Positions 1-11,685 of a stretch of 64,000 nt of DNA are shown here, piece by piece. The stretch is taken from NCBI RefSeq assembly GCF_022201045.2, contig NC_068558.1, forward strand, positions 49,765,501-49,829,500, in the 5' to 3' direction. This DNA is from Citrus sinensis. Lineage: Eukaryota > Streptophyta > Magnoliopsida > Sapindales > Rutaceae. Numbering within the stretch: the stretch's first letter is position 1; the number at the start of each line of letters is the position of its first letter. Position numbers and translations under genes: made by a program. The notes under the pieces are model-generated. The model had not been told where the DNA came from and made no database searches. It worked only from the letters and a program-made list of their open reading frames with translations.

Positions 1-2448
1 TTCCGAAATATGGAGGATTAACCTGTCAGCATTTTTCATATGAGCATGATCCATCTCTGGCTTGTGTCTTAGTAATCGCACCTCTTCTTCATAATCCCTA
101 ATTCCCTTGGCGAACTCATCGCACAAGTTCTCCAGTAGAATCCTTGCTTTCCTTTCTCTTTCAAGTTCTTTCAGAATATTGGAGAAAGATGATTTCATAT
201 CAGAGAGATCTCGAGCTAGCTTCCGATGCAGACTTTCTGAGCATTTCCGTAGCTTCCTCTCATCTTCAAGCTCATCTTTCCATGACTGAACGGCAGCTTT
301 GATTCTATTTCGCTCCTTGTCTTTCCTGATAATTTTTTCCTCCGCAACTTGCTTCATCAAATCATTCACTTCTTGCCTTTCTGTTTGCTTCTCTTGCAGC
401 AACTCCTTTATTTTGGTCTGAGAATGATCTAGTTCCATTTTTAAAGCTTTCACCAAGGCTATATCAGATACATGCTGTTCTTCAAGACTCCAGATTCGAT
501 TAAGCACCGTCAGTAACTCCGTGGATGTTTTAAGGTTATACCTAGGCTTACCAAGCTTACCCCGAGAATCCAAAGAACTGGTGGGAGTAACTGCTGGGTT
601 GTAAGCAGCCACCTGTACAGAGGAGGCGTCTAAATCCATTAAACTTATATAAAGAAGGTAAGCCAGCTTTTTGAATTGGACTGTCAAAAAGGCATAATAA
701 ACTGACAGATAGAATTGTGAAGTTCAAATCCATTACAAGATCAATGTTAATACAGGCAGTCACTGAAACTTTATCAGGAACTACGGGACAAAATCTTTGC
801 CTCTCTTATCATAACTAAAGCAACATTGAAACGTGATATTTCAAAACATATTGATTTCAAATTTCCGACATTCATGGATATAACAAATCAATTAATCATA
901 GAAATTAAGGAAGATCTTGTTTGGCTCCTTAGTAGAACAGATGAAGATTATAATTTACAAATTTCAGTGGGAAAAAAAAATGGTGTCATGTGTTACATGC
1001 TTATGTTGATGCCAATTTGAAAAAGATGAGTAAGAAGATATATCCAAATGGATTCCTAAGCGCCATGCTCCCTCACATAACAATTTCCTTTGCCCTCTGC
1101 ATAATCTCTTTCCCATTTGATTCCAGTCCAGAAAAAAGAAGAAAACCTTGCAATGGAAGAGTCTTTGCCTATAACAGGCACATTGCTTGGATACACTCAA
1201 TACGTACTACTTATATTTCCATATATTTATGACTTTTAACCAAACCACAGAGAATCTAGTCTAGAGAAAAATTTAAGTAAATACAGAAGAATAGAGATAT
1301 TCACCTCCATTGAGTTATCATAACTGGCAGGAGATACAGGCTGCAGAGCATGACCATTCCTTTCGACTGATTCATGGTGTTTCATCAATGATGCACTGAG
1401 GTGCCTCCTTGAGCCACTAGCACTCTCTGGCTGGAAGAATTGCAGGTCATGATTAGTTAACAGTATCAAACTACTGAAATAGATACTGGTAATTCCTCTC
1501 CAAGTTCACATTTTATGTCTTATTTACTTGTCTTTTCGCTTCTCTAAACACCACAGCTAGAAGGGAAAAAAGGGGAAAAAAAAATCGAACTTCTGAATTA
1601 CTTAGATTCAGTTTTCTTCTTTTTCACCATATGGCCAAATAAGCCTCCATCATATCACTCCATTATCCTTGTTTTGACAAACAAAAACCATTGAATTGGC
1701 AAATTCAAACAATTGATTATTAAACTGACATTAGTCTTTGAGTAATGAAGGAAGGAACACAAACCACCAAAATGAACTCGATGCATTACTAAAAAGATCC
1801 AGAGAAAAGAGGCCAGTAAGATAACGGGAAGACTCTAGAGCCACTTACATAATTGTAAATCATAGGAAAGCAAGTAAAACTTTCCGTTCAAAAAAACCGA
1901 AAGTATATAATAATCTCTCGTCAACAAATAACTGTTAACCATTAATACTTATTAGTACCCAAAACTTAAAAAAAAAAAAAAAAAAGAAACCCAGCAAGCA
2001 CTAACTTTATATATGTGTGTTTGTGTCTGTGTCAAAATAAGAGTAGTACCTGGCGAGGGTGAGGATGAGGTGAACAAGTAGGGGGGTGACGGACATAATT
2101 TGGAAGATTAAAAGGCCTGCTATTGTGGTTAAAATGTGATGATTTTGGGTTTGGCATTTTGGCAAGTGAGGTATGGTGGTGGTGGGGTTGGGGGTGAATT
2201 TCCCAGAGGGTGGCACAAAGTTTTCTAGCAGACACAGTAGTCGTTGTGGGAATATTATTAGGATCGAGAAATTCTTGAACAATGGGCCTGTTTAAAGATG
2301 TGAATTCAAGCCTCCATATCGGGGAAGGAGTAGAGGGACCTGATCTCTTCCCCACCTGAATCCCGCCTTTCTTCAACTTTTTCACCTTCATTTTCAATTC
2401 CTGCTTTTTCTGCTCCGCCGACTCTCCTTTTGCTTCTCCTCTTTCCAT
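1..2448 (-). CDS. Coiled-coil protein, At5g41620/At2g46250-like (5' part, cut by the left edge)
   Basis: Three exons are visible: 2050-2448, 1305-1430 and 612 down to the edge. All junctions are GT..AG and fall between codons (133 and 42 codons). Exon 1 starts with a basic Lys-rich stretch followed by VGKRSGPSTPSPIWRLEF and SARKLCATLWEI, the N-terminal signature of the plant At5g41620/At1g64180 family. Exon 3 is rich in E, K, R and L with heptad-like spacing (for example EKIIRKDKERNRIKAAV), so a long coiled coil is expected. These proteins are annotated as myosin-heavy-chain-like or USO1-like, and I know of no settled biochemical function. The His/Pro-rich linker near residues 95-130 is low complexity. 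The start is the first ATG of the open frame. The C-terminal part lies outside the window. Family assignment is from recalled motifs and exon phase. Confidence 0.85.
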
Positions 2449-2699
2449 CTTCGCTGTTCACCTACCTTTCTTTCGAGTTTCAGCCATCTTGCTCTCTTTT
2501 CACTTTCTTATTGGCTAACCTGGACCTCCTGCTTTGTTCCTGCTCGCACTGTGTGTGGGCATTGACCATTTGAGTTTCATAGTCAGCACCGAATTGTTTT
2601 TTTTTTCCTGAGGCCAAAAATAGCATTATTATAATTATGCATGAACCAAAGACCGACATGCTTTTTTCCTCTTTTGATGCTAATCTAATCTATAAATAA
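2449..2699 (-). promoter_or_regulatory. 5' leader and proximal promoter of the coiled-coil gene
   Basis: This 250-base stretch separates the start codon at 2448 from the LINE target-site duplication. It is pyrimidine-rich on the plus strand near 2460-2520, as a 5' leader read on the minus strand often is. Because the LINE begins directly beyond it, the original distal promoter now lies about 5.2 kb away, right of 7917. No specific element was identified. Confidence 0.4.
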
Positions 2700-2996
2700 G
2701 GCCACATGATGAGTGAACAACACTAATTCTTTCTTCTACAGTACTTTTTTCTCTGAAAAGAGTACAAGAATGAAAGTCTTTTGAAGCCATTATGGCTTGC
2801 TTTTTGGCCACTCACAAGTTGGGTGTTTCTATCCCCTCATTCGGGTTTTCTCTATTGGCTTTAACACAATCTTTTCTTAACCATTTTTCTTTGTTGCTTT
2901 AAAAGTTTCCCGATAATAGTTCCGAAAGATCTCTTTTATCTCAAGTCTGTCAAGGAAGTGGGTTTTAGCTGCAGAAGTTGCTACCCGTAGGAAGTA

Positions 2997-4493
2997 ATGG
3001 ATACGGAGGAATTAATTAGAAAATGCCAAGCGATTGTTTTAAAAGAAGAAGAGGAGGACACAGTAAAGCTGGTGGAAAGAATGAAGGCTACGGGGGAAAA
3101 AATTGCTGCAAACTGTTTGATTGGAAAGATCATGCTGACCAGAGGAGTAAACAGGGAGGGTTTGAAAACCGCAATGCAACAGGCATGGAGGACAGTTAGA
3201 GAAGTAAAAGCTGAGAGCATGGGGGACAATGTGTTTCTTTTCAAATTTGCCAATGAGGTAGAAAGAAGAAGAATTCTAAAAGGAGGTCCTTGGCACTTTG
3301 ATAGGGCTCTCTTGGTACTGGCTGAACCAAGTGGCATAGGGGATATCAAAAAACAATCCTTCACACACACATCCTTTTGGGTCCAGATTCACAATATCCC
3401 AATAATGTGCATGGTAAGAGAGACCATAAAAATGCTGGGGGAAAGGATAGGCATAGTAGAAGACATTGAAGCAGATGAAGCAGGAGAATGCCTCGGTCAA
3501 TTCGCTAGGGTCAGAATATCAGTAAATATAACACAACCTTTAAAAAAGGTAGTGTATTTGCAACAAGAGGGGGAAAGGATACCGATGCCAGTTCTATACG
3601 AAAAATTACCAGATTTCTGTTTCTGTTGTGCCCATATCGGTCATCAATTTAAAGAGTGCCTCAATTATAAAGGTCAGCCAAAAGAGGAGCTGCCATACGG
3701 TGCTTGGATGAGAGCCATCTCACAAGCAGAAAGGGTGAAGCTAAACCGAAGCAGGGAGAGAAGAAATTGGGAACAGTTTCAGAAGAAAACAGGAGATGAA
3801 GGAGCCAATACGCAAAAATCTTTCCAGTTTCAACACGATCCAATAAGTGCAAACGGGTCACTCACAAACAAAACGGGCACCGAAATGGGAGATAGAGATG
3901 GACCGATGAGTAAAGACCGTGAGCCAACAATCGGGGATAACCCATTAATGCAGTGTGCTGAGGTGATGGAAAGCCTGCAACCAAGTGGGAAGAGTAGAAG
4001 CGAAGAAATAAACCAGCAGCAGAGCATGTCAGCTGACAAAGACGGCTGCACCAGGAACGAAAACGAAAGGGCGGGAAGTAAAAGGTGGGGGGAAATTGAA
4101 TTTGCGAAGGCAAAAGAAAAAATCCCAATCAAAGACCATGCCAAAACGAATGAGGAGAAAATGGAAAATGGGCCGAAAAAACTACAGCCGAGGCCCAAAC
4201 CAAGGAAATGGAAGCTTAGAGCGAGAGTTCAAAAAATGGAGAAAGGGAGCAGCAGTGAACCTAAAAACTCAAAAAGGCCTAGCACTGATATCTCGAGACC
4301 CAGCCCCGAAAACAAGAAACAACGATTGTCAAGTCCCCTCAAACAATTCAGTGACCAAAATCAGTTCAGCACCTCTTCAATAAATCACCAGCTGAAGTTA
4401 GTTGATGAAGAACAAGTTGAAGGGGAAGATGAAGCTGCAATGGAGGAAAATATATTGGCGGGAGCTGGCAGCCAGCCCCGCCAGCAGCCATGA
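2997..4493 (+). CDS. LINE ORF1: DUF4283 / zinc-knuckle RNA-binding protein
   Basis: Complete 498-residue frame. Residues of about 40-190 match the DUF4283 domain found in plant LINE ORF1 proteins (GDNVFLFKF, GGPWHFDRALLVL and FWVQIHNIP are recognisable). A CX2CX4HX4C zinc knuckle follows with C208, C211, H216 and C221. The last 270 residues are charged, low-complexity and rich in K, E, N and S, as expected for an RNP tail. The family role is to coat LINE RNA and act as a chaperone for retrotransposition. The frame has no stops, so the insertion is not ancient. Its TGA overlaps the ATG of ORF2 (ATGA at 4490-4493). Confidence 0.9.
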   Translation: MDTEELIRKCQAIVLKEEEEDTVKLVERMKATGEKIAANCLIGKIMLTRGVNREGLKTAMQQAWRTVREVKAESMGDNVFLFKFANEVERRRILKGGPWHFDRALLVLAEPSGIGDIKKQSFTHTSFWVQIHNIPIMCMVRETIKMLGERIGIVEDIEADEAGECLGQFARVRISVNITQPLKKVVYLQQEGERIPMPVLYEKLPDFCFCCAHIGHQFKECLNYKGQPKEELPYGAWMRAISQAERVKLNRSRERRNWEQFQKKTGDEGANTQKSFQFQHDPISANGSLTNKTGTEMGDRDGPMSKDREPTIGDNPLMQCAEVMESLQPSGKSRSEEINQQQSMSADKDGCTRNENERAGSKRWGEIEFAKAKEKIPIKDHAKTNEEKMENGPKKLQPRPKPRKWKLRARVQKMEKGSSSEPKNSKRPSTDISRPSPENKKQRLSSPLKQFSDQNQFSTSSINHQLKLVDEEQVEGEDEAAMEENILAGAGSQPRQQP

Positions 4494-6007
4494 GAGTGTT
4501 AAGCTGGAACGTTCGAGGTCTGGGGACGCCTCGAACGCGACTCGCAATAAAGAAAGTTCTCCACCTGCACCAGCCCCAAATTTTCTTTTGCTGTGAAACA
4601 AAGATGACGGCTAGGCAGGTTGATGCGACATGTGGAAGTTTCAATTTTGAGAATCGGTTTGTAGTTGATAGAAACGGTATGGGAGGGGGTCTAGCTTTAT
4701 TTTGGAGCTCGGATGTTGATGTCACGATCAAATCTTACAGCTCTCACCATATAGATGCCATTGTTCGGAACCAAAATGGTAAAATATGGAGATGCACTGG
4801 GATTTATGGCCATGCCGAGGCAAGTCAGAAACATCACACTTGGGCGTTGCTGAAAAGGTTAGCAGAGCTCTACTCCTATACTTGGTGTTGCTTAGGAGAT
4901 TTTAATGAAATTCTCTATCCTCACGAGAAATTAGGGGGAAATGACCGTAGCAGTAATATGATGTTAGAGTTTAAAGAGTCTATCCGAGCTTGTAATTTGA
5001 TGGATATGGGTTTTAAAGGGCACAAATTCACGTGGTCTAATAGGAGATTTGGGGTTAACTATATAGAGGAAAGGCTTGATAGAGTGCTCTGCAGCAAAGA
5101 TTGGGGCAGCACCTTTCAGAATCTCCCAGCCATAAGCTTAGCGAATTGGGTTTCGGACCATTGCCCAATTATGTTTGAAGTTAAAGTTTGCTGCAAAAAG
5201 CCCCACTACAAGAAAAATTCCTTCCCCCGTGACTATTATGAAGATATGTGGAGTTCGTACGAAGCCTGCAGCAACATCGTGAGGAGTGAGTGGGAAAGCT
5301 TTGATGGAAATAGCTGGGAAAGTCCAGTGCAGAAGTTTCAGAGGGTTGCGAAAAGGTCTTTAGCTCACCTCAAAATCTGGAGCAAGGAGGAATTTGAAGG
5401 TAGAAAAAAGAAGCAGAACGAGTTGATAGATCGGCTGAAAATGACAAAGCAGGAACCTCTGCAAGCAATAGATGGGGAAGAAATCAGGAAGCTTGAAGAC
5501 CAAATTAGTAACATGCTGGTCGATGAAGAAGTCTATTGGAAGCAAAGATCGCGTGCAGATTGGCTAAAAGAAGGGGACAAAAATACAAAGTTCTTTCATT
5601 CCAAAGCTTCCGCTAGGAGAAGGAAGAACAAGATTTGGGGAGTTGAAGATGATCAAGGGAATTGGGTGGATGATCCAGAAGGAATTGAAGGGGAATTTTG
5701 TGGGTTTTTCCAGCAGCTGTTCACTTCCTCCAATCCAAGTCAGACTCAGATCTCAGAAGCTCTCAAAGGCTTGCTGCCAAAAGTTTCCCAAGAAATGAAT
5801 ACCCACTTAGAGGAGCCTTTCACTCCGGAAGATATCACAAGAGCTCTCTCCGAAATGTGCCCGACTAAAGCCCCGGGGCCAGATGGACTGCCGGCTGCAT
5901 TCTTCCAAAAGCATTGGCAAATAGTTGGCGAAGGTTTGACAAAAACATGTCTGCACATACTAAATGAGCAAGTGGCAAGGCTTCAAGCGAGCAAATTTCA
6001 GCAATAA
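4490..6007 (+). pseudogene. LINE ORF2, 5' part: endonuclease plus start of reverse transcriptase
   Basis: This 505-residue frame begins with an APE-type endonuclease (EEP fold): LSWNVRGLG at residues 4-12, ETK at 36-38 carrying the metal-binding Glu, GDFN at 136-139 and SDHCP at 222-226. A connector with WLKEGDKNTKFFHSKAS follows, then the first reverse-transcriptase motif, KAPGPDGLPAAFFQ. Homology stops near LNEQVA at about 5970; the frame then runs through a junction and ends at TAA. Endonuclease residues look intact, but no palm-domain motifs and no catalytic Asp pair are present. The product would be an endonuclease without a polymerase. The start is fixed by the ATGA overlap with ORF1. 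Confidence 0.9.
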
Positions 6008-7878
6008 AAAGTATTTTTCAGCTGAAGGTGGTGCCCAAATATGAGAAGTATTTAGGCTTACCTCCCATGTTAGGCAGGAATAAGATGAGTTTTTTCAAGG
6101 AGGTTAAGCTCAAAGTGACCAGCAAGATCTCGAGTTGGCATCACAAGCTTTTTTCAGCTGGAGGAAAAGAAATACTTATCAAAACAGTAGCTCAGGCAGT
6201 ACCAGCTTACGCCATGAGTGTTTTCAAGCTTCCCAAAGGCTTATGTGAAGACATCCAAAAAGAAATTGCAAGATTCTGGTGGGGTACCAAGAAGGACAAG
6301 CATGGAATTCATTGGGCACGGTGGGACAGCATGAGCAAAGCAAAACGCAGAGGAGGGTTGGGGTTCAGGGACCTCCCTAGTTTCAACCAAGCTTTGGTGG
6401 CCAAGCAAGGATGGAGATTAGTTCGGTATCCCAACTCTTTAATGGCAAGGGTAATGAAAGCTAGATACTACAAGAACTCTACATTCTGGAATGCAAAAGT
6501 AGGATCTAATCCCTCTTTCATTTGGAGAAGCATATTGTGGGGAAGTCAAGTTATTAAAAAAGGGGTGAGATGGAGAATAGGAGATGAGAAGAATGTTCTG
6601 GTATACAAAGACAAATGGATCCCAAGACCAGCCACATTCCAGCCAATCTCCCCAAAAACTCTTCCCCATGAGACTGTAGTGGCTGATTTAATCGATTCGG
6701 AAAACAAGTGGCGAGTAGACAGGCTGGAGCAACACTTTATGAAAGAAGATATTGAAGCTATCCTCAAAATTCTGCTGCCCAGTGGGAAAGAAGAAGATGA
6801 GGTGTTATGGCATTTTGACAAAAAAGGGGAGTACTCGGTTAAAAGTGGGTACCAGCTTGCTCTTAATCAAAACTTTCCCAATGAGCCTGAAAGCTCAAAC
6901 AGCAGCTCTAGGCTCTGGAAAATCCCCTGGATGCTTGATTTACCTGAGAAAGTTAAAATCTTTATGTGGAGAGCTCTGAAAAATATCCTGCCGACGGCTG
7001 AAAATCTCTGGAAGAGAAGAAGCTTGCAAGAACCGATCTGTCAAAGGTGCAAACTGCAAGTAGAAACAGTAAGCCATGTTCTGATAGAGTGCAAAGCAGC
7101 AAGGAAGATTTGGGATTTAGCTCCGTTAATAGTTCAACCTTCAAAGGATCACAACCAAGATTTTTTCAATGCTATCCAAGAGATGTGGTCCAGATCTTCA
7201 ACAGCAGAAGCAGAACTGATGATAGTATACTGCTGGGTGATATGGTCAGCAAGAAATAAATTCATTTTCGAGGGAAAGAAATCTGACTCAAGATTTTTAG
7301 CAGCAAAAGCTGATTCAGTTTTAAAGGCCTACCAAAGAGTGAGCAAGCCAGGAAATGTTCATGGGGCTAAGGATAGAGGAATTGATCAGCAGAAATGGAA
7401 GCCCCCCTCCCAAAATGTTCTGAAGCTTAATGTAGATGCAGCCGTGAGTACCAAAGACCAGAAGGTAGGGCTGGGAGCAATTGTCAGAGATGCAGAGGGA
7501 AAGATTCTAGCTGTAGGAATCAAGCAAGCTCAGTGCAGGGAGAGAGTCAGCTTAGCAGAGGCAGAAGCTATCCATTGGGGGCTGCAGGTGGCTAATCAAA
7601 TTTCTTCATCTAGCTTGATAGTAGAATCTGACTGTAAAGAAGTGGTAGAGCTTCTAAACAACACTAAGGGCAGTAGAACAGAAATTCACTGGATTTTGTC
7701 TGATGTTCGTAGGGAAAGTAAGGAATTCAAGCAAGTCCAATTTTCCTTTATCCCAAGAACCTGTAATACTTATGCCCATGCCTTAGCAAAGTTTGCCCTA
7801 AGGAATTCTTCCACTGATGTCTGGGTTGGCACATTTCCAGCTGAAGTGCAGAATGTATTGAATTGTGTTGTTTCCTAA
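5980..7878 (+). pseudogene. LINE ORF2, 3' part: thumb region, zf-RVT and RNase H
   Basis: This open frame continues the reverse transcriptase beyond the deletion, in a different frame from the 5' part. It starts at about 5980 with KASSEQISAIKS, a stretch that normally sits just after the catalytic YADD/FADD box, followed by KYLGLPP and GKEILIKTVAQAVPAYAMSV. Next come the zf-RVT region (KIFMWRALKNILPT, then a C-x2-C ... H-x4-C pattern) and a C-terminal plant RVT_3 RNase H (LNVDAAVS, LAEAEAIHWGL, VESDCKEVVELL, NTYAHALAKFA, carrying the expected Asp, Glu, Asp and His). It has no natural start codon and is expected to be untranslated. Confidence 0.88.
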
Positions 7879-7928
7879 TGAATGAAAGGTTTACTTTCTT
7901 TTCAAAAAAAAAAAAAAGGCCACATGAT

Positions 7929-8396
7929 TAATTCCTTTGAATTATAGGCCTCCTCGAAGCTACTATGCCTACGCGATTAGCTTCGTTAAAATCAAAAGGG
8001 CATCAATCAATCTTTGACCATGCTTTTACTGAACTCATTTAAGAATATTAAGTAAGATACGCCTGCTCCAAATTTAATTTAACATAATTAGATTTACAAT
8101 GATGTCTTTTGTTCCCTCTCTGGCTCTTATCTCAATTGTGATTAAAACTAAAAGCACATCATGTCAATCAAGCCTTGGGCAATCGGCTCCGAGGCAAATG
8201 GACCAAGCACGAGCACAAAACCACCGGCAGCATTTTGTCCGCTAATTCGTTTTTTGATGTGATCTTAGGCAGTTAAGCTCCGCTCTCCAGCTGTGACCAA
8301 CCTTTACGCAAAATGTCGCAACAAAGTTTCTAAAAATAAGACAAACCTGTGGACTGTGTGGTCCATGTACTATTATTATTCTCAAATTCAATGTTC
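7929..8396. other. Intergenic DNA
   Basis: This is the right flank of the LINE target site. Before the insertion it was contiguous with 2700 and probably belonged to the distal promoter of the coiled-coil gene. I see no ORF, repeat or RNA gene in it. Confidence 0.4.
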
Positions 8397-8413
8397 AACG
8401 AACCTCGGTTGCT

Positions 8414-8870
8414 ATAAATGAGCCTTTAATCCAACGAGTAAAATATTGTATTTATAATATTAAGTGTAAGAGTTCGAATTTTTATAAGAGTATTATAAAG
8501 GTTAATTTTAGTACTTTCTTAATTATTAACTAATTAAGTAGAGATAATTTCTCCTATACGAAATGTAAGTGGAGTACGCATTCATCGAATACTCGAATAT
8601 TAGAGAGGATTTAAAGTATATGGGTAAGTGTTGTTAGTGGTTTAATGTATTATTAACTAATTGAGTGGAGACAGTATCTCTCTTACGAAATGTAAGTGGA
8701 GCAGACACACCTTAAATATTAAAAAATGTTTAAAGTATCTGGACAGCTGCTTTAGTTGATTAATGTATAGCGGTGGTCTCAGTTATTTAGTACGATTATA
8801 AATATTGTAAGTGTAATATTTGATGTAATATCAGTAATAATATATATATAACAGAACTAAAAAAAAAAAA
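8414..8870 (+). mobile_element. SINE-like retroposon, copy 1
   Basis: An approximately 457-base repeat ending in a poly(A) run (8859-8872). It is flanked by an imperfect 17-base direct repeat at 8397-8413 and 8871-8887 (13 of 17 match). The same order of blocks recurs at 18995-19381: GTTCGA preceded by TAAG near 8470, TATTAACTAATTGAGTGGAG near 8650, TACGAAATGTAAGTGGAG at two sites, TTTAAAGTAT, and a closing TTGATGTAATATCA. The GTTCGA block resembles a pol III B box, so tRNA-derived SINE ancestry is possible; I could not place an A box with confidence. The internal motif is duplicated inside this copy (about 8530-8640 and 8650-8760). Confidence 0.7.
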
Positions 8871-8887
8871 AACAAACCTTCGTTGTT

Positions 8888-11685
8888 TTACATTAATTAT
8901 TATTATTTCATATATTGAATCTAAGAGGTAAACTGGTGATTCTAGTGACAATCACATGTTACCATTGTTTAATACCTGTATGTACTTGCCTACACTTTAT
9001 GTGGTGGGTATAGTAGTCGTTACTAACTGATCCTAAAAGCACGAGGGACATAATTATTATTATTGTAGAGAAAATAAGGACCACAAGATTCAGAAAAACG
9101 GACCATGTAAAAATAAAAAAGGATTAGTTGCATCTTAATCAATATTCAAGAGTGGTCCACGGGACATCCCAACAGCATTCGTAAATGGATATAAGCTAAC
9201 CCGACAAAACAATGATGAAATCAACAGCATTGAGAAAAACACATTTTAAGGTCACGTATACTGTATACATTGAAGTCTGTTCTGATCTCCCATGATCTTG
9301 TGTACGGGAATTTGTTTTCAGGCCCCCCGATTTTGGGCATCTTGTGGGCCTTTCTGCGTTGGGTTTACAGACGTCCATTTTTTTTTTTTAAATTAGTGGT
9401 CTTTAGATACAATGTGCTCTTGCTATACACCCCCGTGAACATTCCAAGAACACCGCCCCAGTGTGTGTTGTCTGGGCTTGAACAAGCGATTGGGCTTCAC
9501 CTTGACCGTCCCTATATATACTATATCTCCACAAAAATTTTCCGGGAAGAATGGACTAATTAGGGCTGGAATTCTTTACAAAATACATTTTATTTTATTG
9601 TTCAAATGGCTGAAAGACATTTTTTTTTTTTTTTGTATTTACCCTTTGCCGTGGATCCGCTTAGAGAAATCCAACCAACTTTATTATTATTAAATGAAAA
9701 TTAATGCTTTAAACAAATGAGGAACTTGATATCACAATATTCAATACTTATTAGGGCCAAGAAGTAAAACTTCAATGCAAAGAATTGACAAAAGGGGAAA
9801 AAAAAATCTAGTAATTATGAACAAAATCTAATTAGATATGAGCAAGATCTGATACAATTTACAAGCCAAATCAACTTTTCCAGATCGCCTGAAGAAACGA
9901 CTTCAAAACCAAGAGCAGTTTTGATTTTAAAACCATCGACAGGAGATAAAATAATTATAAAAAAGAAAAAGAAAAAAGAAAAATCAACAGCATGAAAAGC
10001 AACGTAGTGCAGATTTTAAAACCATATGCAGATTTTAGCTCTGTCAGAAAGAGACAGTCATTTACGCTTCGAGAATGTGGATTGTGTTGTGGTGGGCCTG
10101 GTGGCTCCTTTATTAAAGAGACTTTAAAAAAAGAAAAATTATAGAAATAGATTCATTATTAAAGAGGAGGATCTTTACTATGTTTATGCTTTTATGTAAG
10201 TTTCTTTTTCTCTTGCAAAAATTGATCGTTGCATAGATGCCGATGTTCTTTTAGCGCCAGTTTTAGTTAAGATTCTCGTGGGGTCTCCCAACAACCCGTC
10301 GTCATCTTTAGCCGGTCACGTCAATCGAAATTTACAGTCGAGTTGGCTTTGATTTAATAAATCTCAAGTTTTCTTCAATTATATTTGTAGCAAGAATCGA
10401 TCGGTCTCTTCTGTTACTTTTTCTCTTCCTTTGGATGGCAGTTTTTGGATCTTGTTAGTAAATTCAAAAATTTCGTTAATATTTCTGCACACTCTTGACC
10501 ATATTTCTAAAGAAAATTTGCTAAAACAACAAAAATAAGCAAGAAATTCCTTTTTCTGATTTATTGAATCCGAATTGAATAGTCCGAAACAAAATTGGGT
10601 TCAAGCGAGCACACACTGGACCTTGTCTCTTCAGAGACCCAGCCGCTCACACATCATGCTGAACCTGTGGTTCGGTTCAAGCTTCAAGATCAATGGGAAA
10701 TTCAGGCTTGTGCCTTGTGTTGTTGTATGTAACCGTGGAAATTATGGGCAACTAATTTTTTTTTTTTTTTTTTTGAGACTGATTAATCATCAGATTACTG
10801 CATTACACAGATATTTACAACGACTGTTTATTGTAGCAGAGGTATTACACTGATATTTACAATCAGATATACATGATTGGAACTTACATTATTACAATGA
10901 ATTCTATGAAGTACATGCCCAATACAAATAACCCCTCACAGGAGAGGATGTCCATACTCCACTTGCATTTCGCAAAGGAGAAGTATATAAAGAACATTTA
11001 GCCCTCACAATGCTTGTGAGGGCAGCAGCCCACCACTTCGGCCAAGGCACAAAAACCAATTTTAAAGCGCAAAAACCAGCTCTTACAGGTTGTATTAGGA
11101 ATAGGATGATGTGTGAGTAAAAAAAAAAAAAGAGGAGAGGGAGGGGGGGAAGAGAGAGACAGGCAGCAGTTAGTAAAAACTAAAAAGACCAATTTACGAA
11201 GTCACTGGTGGCATGGCTCCCCATCACTTGAATTTTGACTTGGAAGTAGGGCAAGGGAAAGCTACCAATCTCAAGATTTTGATTTTGGGATGACAGAATC
11301 GGCAATGTCTTTAAAAAGAAACAGAAAATACAGCATCCCCAAATCTTATATTGACGTTGAGAGATTGAAAAAGACTTCTAGCACTCGTCCCTTAGGGCTC
11401 GAAGGTGACCGATCATAAACATCTAACCTTGAAATTGGATTAGCTCGAATGTGAATTTAATAAACACATAACATTACAAGATGACATCACACTGCAAATT
11501 TGTATTCATGTATGTGGTTTGTGGTAAATCCCAATGCAAAGAATCATACTCCCAATTTTCTACAAACTTTAAGGAACAAGATTTCATGATAGCTGATTAT
11601 AGGGGCAGAACAAATCAATAGGAAAAATGTGGGAATTCCAGACAATTTTGTCAATACCACCACAATAAATCGAATAAAGAACAAA
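8888..11685. other. Intergenic DNA and 3' flank of HWS
   Basis: About 2.8 kb without a recognisable gene. Short open stretches at 9270-9690 and 10575-10850 have no family motifs and poor coding character. There is a T18 run near 10758-10775. The part right of about 11400 probably contains the 3' UTR of HWS. The 10776-10990 stretch has repeated ATATTTACAA motifs and might be an old reverse-oriented retroposon, but I found no flanking duplication. Confidence 0.35.

Larger units (their letters stand above)
2700..7928 (+). mobile_element. L1-like LINE retrotransposon with target-site duplication
   Basis: The element body runs from about 2711 to 7917. It is flanked by an exact 11-base direct repeat, GGCCACATGAT, at 2700-2710 and 7918-7928; the match extends to 13 bases if the two preceding A residues are counted. 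It holds a 5' UTR of about 286 bases, ORF1 (2997-4493), an ORF2 broken into 4490-6007 and about 5980-7878, a short 3' UTR and a poly(A) tail (about 7904-7917). That order is typical of plant L1-like non-LTR elements. The duplication and intact 5' UTR suggest a full-length insertion by target-primed reverse transcription. Loss of the reverse-transcriptase core makes this copy unable to move on its own. Confidence 0.93.
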
